Origin: Stenomitos frigidus_A
GTDB lineage: Bacteria > Cyanobacteriota > Cyanobacteriia > Leptolyngbyales > Leptolyngbyaceae
DNA length: 64,000 bases
Assembly: GCF_963877135.1 (NCBI RefSeq)
Contig: NZ_CAWNSW010000111.1
Span: forward strand, 62,001 to 126,000
Direction: 5' to 3'
This document shows, piece by piece, positions 62,552 to 64,000 of the stretch (position 1 is its first letter; the number at the start of each line of letters is the position of its first letter). The notes under the pieces are model-generated. The model worked only from the letters and a program-made list of their open reading frames with translations. It was not told the DNA's origin and made no database searches. The position numbers and the translations under genes were made by a program.

Positions 62552-64000
62552 CTAAAACTGTTCGGTATTGGTGGCTCCTGTGATGGTGGCTTCGGCGATC
62601 GCACCAACATTGCCGCGATCGCCCACTTCGTACTGCATTTGGTGATAGTTCCAGAGCTTGCCGCGTTGATCAAGCAGTTCCTGGTAGGAGCCTTCTTCAA
62701 CAACACGTCCCTGCTCCATCACGACAACTTTGTCGGCGCGAATGATGGTCGAAAGACGGTGGGCGATCGCAATTACGGTGCGTCCTTCTGCTAACTTTTC
62801 GAGCGATGCCTGAATGAGCCGTTCAGAAATTGAATCGAGGGCACTGGTGGCTTCGTCCAGAATGAGGATGTCAGGATTGCGGAGAATCGCACGCGCGATC
62901 GCGATCCGTTGTCGCTGTCCGCCTGAGAGCCGCACTCCACGATCGCCCAGGCGAGTATCAAAGCCTTCAGGCATCTCCTGGATGAACTCTAGAGCGTTTG
63001 CCAATTTCGCCACTTCAATAATGTCGTCCTCTGTGGCTCCTTCTGTGCCGTAGGCAATGTTGTCGTGTACAGTCGTGTTGAAGATGAACGTATCCTGGCT
63101 GACGATCGCAAAACGTCGCCGCAGCGAATTAATTTGAAACTCCCGCAAATCAACACCATCAATGAAAATGCCTCCCCTCGTTGGATCGTAAAAGCGGGGA
63201 ATTAAGTCAACGAGAGTGGTTTTGCCAGCTCCCGACGCGCCGACCAGAGCCGTCATTTCGCCCTGCTTAATCGTCAGATTGATGTTGTTGAGGACAAATT
63301 GCTCGGAATCATAGCCAAAGTCAACAGACTTAAACGTAACGGCCTGACGCAATTCCGAAAAGGGAAGATGTCCGTCCTTTAAATAGGGCTTGTTTTCGGT
63401 CTCCAGCAACTCTCTAATGTTGTTCAGCGATCCCCAAAAACCGCCCATTGCTGCTCGACTGCCGTTAATTTCGTGTAGGGCTGGTACCAGGCGAAACAAA
63501 ATAAACAAAAACGTCAGCAGCGTCGCCGTTTGCATAATGCCATTGGTGACAAACAAGGTCAGTGCCAGAATGATCATGCCAATCAGCACCGTCGTGGCTA
63601 AGGCCTCTGCAAGCGGACGCACCAACGCATACCCTTTGGTCGCTTTCATGGAAGCGTCTAAAACATCGCTGCTTGCTTTGTAGAAGCGTCGCCGCTCAAA
63701 GTCTTGGGTCGCAAATGCCTGTACGGTACGGATGCCGTTGATGAACTCCATTGCCGTGGCAGTAAAGCGACCATTGGACGATGATACCCCCGTGCTAGCC
63801 TGCCGAATCCGCGTCATTAGCCCAGACAAAGCAACTGAAAGCAGGATGAAGAGCGTCAACGAGACGATGGATAGCTGCCACGAGAGCCGAAACATCAGGT
63901 AGACGTAGACAGTGAGCGTCAGACTGCGCGTAATGATGAACGAAAGTAGACCGAAGGCAGCTTGCAGTCTGCCAATTTCACTGGTGAGTGTATTGAGTAA
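62552..64000 (-). CDS. ABC exporter (MsbA-like), 5' part outside the window
   Basis: The frame is open to the right edge; 482 codons remain and the start is missing. The N-terminal visible part is the end of an ABC membrane domain with helices (LSIVSLTLFILLSVALSGL; LATTVLIGMIILALTLF). The nucleotide-binding domain has Walker A GASGAGKTT, the signature LSGGQRQRIAIARAI, Walker B ILILDEATSALD and the H-loop AIAHRLST. MsbA-type exporters flip lipid-linked glycans or lipid A. Here it is the first visible gene of the polysaccharide cluster and probably exports its product or an intermediate. Confidence 0.95.
   Translation of the reverse strand, partial: LLNTLTSEIGRLQAAFGLLSFIITRSLTLTVYVYLMFRLSWQLSIVSLTLFILLSVALSGLMTRIRQASTGVSSSNGRFTATAMEFINGIRTVQAFATQDFERRRFYKASSDVLDASMKATKGYALVRPLAEALATTVLIGMIILALTLFVTNGIMQTATLLTFLFILFRLVPALHEINGSRAAMGGFWGSLNNIRELLETENKPYLKDGHLPFSELRQAVTFKSVDFGYDSEQFVLNNINLTIKQGEMTALVGASGAGKTTLVDLIPRFYDPTRGGIFIDGVDLREFQINSLRRRFAIVSQDTFIFNTTVHDNIAYGTEGATEDDIIEVAKLANALEFIQEMPEGFDTRLGDRGVRLSGGQRQRIAIARAILRNPDILILDEATSALDSISERLIQASLEKLAEGRTVIAIAHRLSTIIRADKVVVMEQGRVVEEGSYQELLDQRGKLWNYHQMQYEVGDRGNVGAIAEATITGATNTEQF

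Overview
The window is a piece of a cyanobacterial chromosome. The evidence is a complete photosystem II D1 gene (psbA, 9995-11077), many copies of the octamer GCGATCGC typical of cyanobacterial genomes, heptamer short tandem repeats between genes, and several families (TIR-WD40, MBOAT acyltransferase, multi-PAS histidine kinases) common in this phylum. Gene content fits a filamentous or otherwise large-genome lineage; I cannot name the genus. I see no rRNA, CRISPR array, insertion sequence or prophage.

Left third (1-22.7 kb). After the end of a proline-rich protein come a heptose-kinase-like PfkB protein and a small hypothetical protein. A minus-strand pair follows: a papain-like protease with peptidoglycan-binding repeats, then a TIR-transmembrane-WD40 protein with 14 repeats. 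Next are a GNAT acetyltransferase, psbA with a strong terminator, two small unknown genes, chorismate synthase (aroC) and a membrane pentapeptide-repeat protein. Two histidine kinases with almost the same catalytic half flank a substrate-binding lipoprotein whose gene overlaps the second kinase, which suggests periplasmic ligand sensing. An MBOAT acyltransferase and the tRNA-Tyr/tRNA-Thr pair end this part.

Middle (22.7-46.1 kb). Five plus-strand genes (23.8-36.0 kb) encode exported proteins: a large DUF11-like protein, a small one, a DUF11 plus SdrD-B-like protein, a 1228-residue predicted outer-membrane beta-barrel translationally coupled to it, and a seven-repeat surface protein. This looks like a cell-surface display or adhesion locus. 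Next comes an Lhr-like helicase and a DUF2791 (BREX-type) ATPase, the pair seen in Shango/BREX-related defence loci, but with no TerB gene and with a small GlsB-family membrane gene inserted in the opposite direction. A PA14-glycoside hydrolase, a spore-photoproduct-lyase-like radical SAM enzyme and a toxin-antitoxin pair with a frameshifted toxin follow.

Right part (46.2-64 kb). Thirteen minus-strand genes make an exopolysaccharide or O-antigen-like cluster: an ABC exporter (cut by the window edge), ten glycosyltransferase genes (GT2 and GT4 types and one less certain), a polysaccharide pyruvyl transferase and an O-antigen ligase/polymerase. One of the glycosyltransferase genes is a three-domain acyltransferase-GT4-GT4 fusion whose second linker is translated from sequence resembling intergenic repeats. 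The enzymes would build a decorated glycan at the inner membrane, with the exporter and the polymerase handling export and assembly.

Non-coding structure is rich: several REP- or MITE-like inverted-repeat elements, one present in two copies, a 30-bp perfect palindrome, tandem 31-bp repeats with internal dyads, and heptamer tandem repeats.
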